A DNA stretch of 64,000 nucleotides from positions 1 through 64,000 of the forward strand of contig NZ_JAHZSS010000006.1 of NCBI RefSeq assembly GCF_019457915.1. The letters are read 5' to 3'. The translations under genes were made by a program, and so were the position numbers. Shown here in pieces: positions 63,487-64,000 of this stretch. The notes beneath the pieces were generated by a model. The model was not told where the DNA came from. It did not search any database and worked only from the letters and a program-made list of their open reading frames with translations. The DNA is from Neiella holothuriorum. Its GTDB lineage: Bacteria > Pseudomonadota > Gammaproteobacteria > Enterobacterales > Neiellaceae. The first letter of the stretch is position 1. The number at the start of each line of letters is the position of its first letter.

Positions 63487-64000
63487 CTAAGAACCTTTTA
63501 CTAACTCATCCATCATAGCGCTTAGCTGTTTGCGCCAATGAACGGTTTCAAGCTTGTTGAACACTTCAGCAGATGTTTTATCTATGACACTAAAAGCAGG
63601 CCTTGCGGCAGGCGTTGGGTAAGCAGATGTTGGAATGGGCAGAATCGGAATTGATTTGTTGATTAACCTTTTTTCAATCCCCAACTCCTGAATCGCAACA
63701 GCAAAATCATACCAAGATGCTACGCCGGCATCCGTCCAGTGGTAAATTGGCGTATCGTTGAAGCCCCAATCGGCCTCTAGAGCAGCCCAAAGCCATTTTG
63801 CTAAACCCTTCGCCCAAGTTGGAGTGCCAACCTGATCGTAAATAACACCTAACTGCTCTTTTTCCGACATCAGCCGAAGCATAGTCTTGACGAAGTTATT
63901 ACCATTGGCGGAATAAACCCATGCAGTTCTAACGATCAGTGCTTGCCCAGCCATAATCTCAGCAACAGCCTTGTCACCCGCGAGTTTAGAGGCGCCATAA
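63487..64000 (-). CDS. rfbD: dTDP-4-dehydrorhamnose reductase RmlD (partial, cut by window end)
   Basis: The 3' 170 codons are present. The frame is open to the window edge and begins with YGASKLAGDKAVAE, the catalytic YxxxK motif of RmlD, so about 125 N-terminal residues with the NADPH-binding domain lie beyond 64000. ALIVRTAWVYSANGNNFVKTML, GTPTWAKGLAKWLW and PTPAARPAFSVIDK are family hallmarks. It performs the last step of dTDP-L-rhamnose synthesis. rmlA and rmlC are expected next to it outside the window. Confidence 0.95.
   Translation of the reverse strand, partial: YGASKLAGDKAVAEIMAGQALIVRTAWVYSANGNNFVKTMLRLMSEKEQLGVIYDQVGTPTWAKGLAKWLWAALEADWGFNDTPIYHWTDAGVASWYDFAVAIQELGIEKRLINKSIPILPIPTSAYPTPAARPAFSVIDKTSAEVFNKLETVHWRKQLSAMMDELVKGS

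Overview
The window looks like a chromosomal segment of a marine gammaproteobacterium, most likely in or near the Alteromonadales. The first 23.6 kb keep the gene order known around 15 min of the E. coli map: tRNA-Gln, ubiF, miaB-ybeZ-ybeY-corC-lnt, ybeL, leuS-lptE-holA-nadD-rsfS-rlmH-mrdA-mrdB-mltB-rlpA-dacA, ybeD-lipB-lipA. A large TonB-dependent receptor and a cysDN-(SLC13 permease)-cysC-cysQ operon are typical of marine Gammaproteobacteria. No species is claimed. Base composition is near 50% G+C in the housekeeping part (hand count of the line at 8281: 30/60) and falls to about 28-30% in lines near 59.8 and 62.0 kb.

Layout. (1) 1-302: two identical tRNA-Gln(UUG) genes and a strong terminator. 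(2) 454-20044: ubiquinone hydroxylation, tRNA thiomethylation, rRNA/ribosome maturation, lipoprotein acylation, leucyl-tRNA synthetase, LPS transport, replication clamp loader, NAD synthesis and the elongasome (PBP2, RodA, MltB, RlpA, PBP5). (3) 20090-21601: a divergent LysR regulator and glyoxalase-fold (VOC) enzyme inserted between dacA and ybeD, with a 12-bp perfect inverted repeat between them. (4) 21734-23639: lipoic acid genes. (5) 23661-27112: a 1053-residue outer-membrane lipoprotein gene bracketed by a perfect 36-bp direct repeat of a terminator hairpin, which suggests an inserted island. (6) 27122-31227: fructokinase-like ROK kinase and TonB-dependent receptor, then about 1 kb without genes. 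(7) 32241-37987: sulfate activation operon (APS and PAPS synthesis, PAP removal) with a candidate sulfate permease and an unusual 201-bp nested palindrome. (8) 38234-64000: a 26-kb minus-strand polysaccharide locus, cut by the window end.

How it fits together. The polysaccharide locus carries five sulfotransferase-fold genes, a CDP-glycerol synthase (TagD), two LicD-family phosphotransferases with added N-terminal beta-sandwich-like modules, six or seven glycosyltransferases including a GT14 member, a WcbI-family protein, a nucleotidyltransferase / nucleotidyltransferase-kinase fusion / HAD phosphatase trio and dTDP-rhamnose genes. It lies directly upstream, on the same strand, of the operon that makes PAPS (CysD, CysN, CysC) and destroys the PAP by-product (CysQ). 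The simplest reading is a sulfated, phosphate-ester-decorated, rhamnose-containing surface polysaccharide with its own donor supply next door. No polymerase, flippase, ABC exporter or Wza/Wzc gene is visible, so the export route must lie outside the window.
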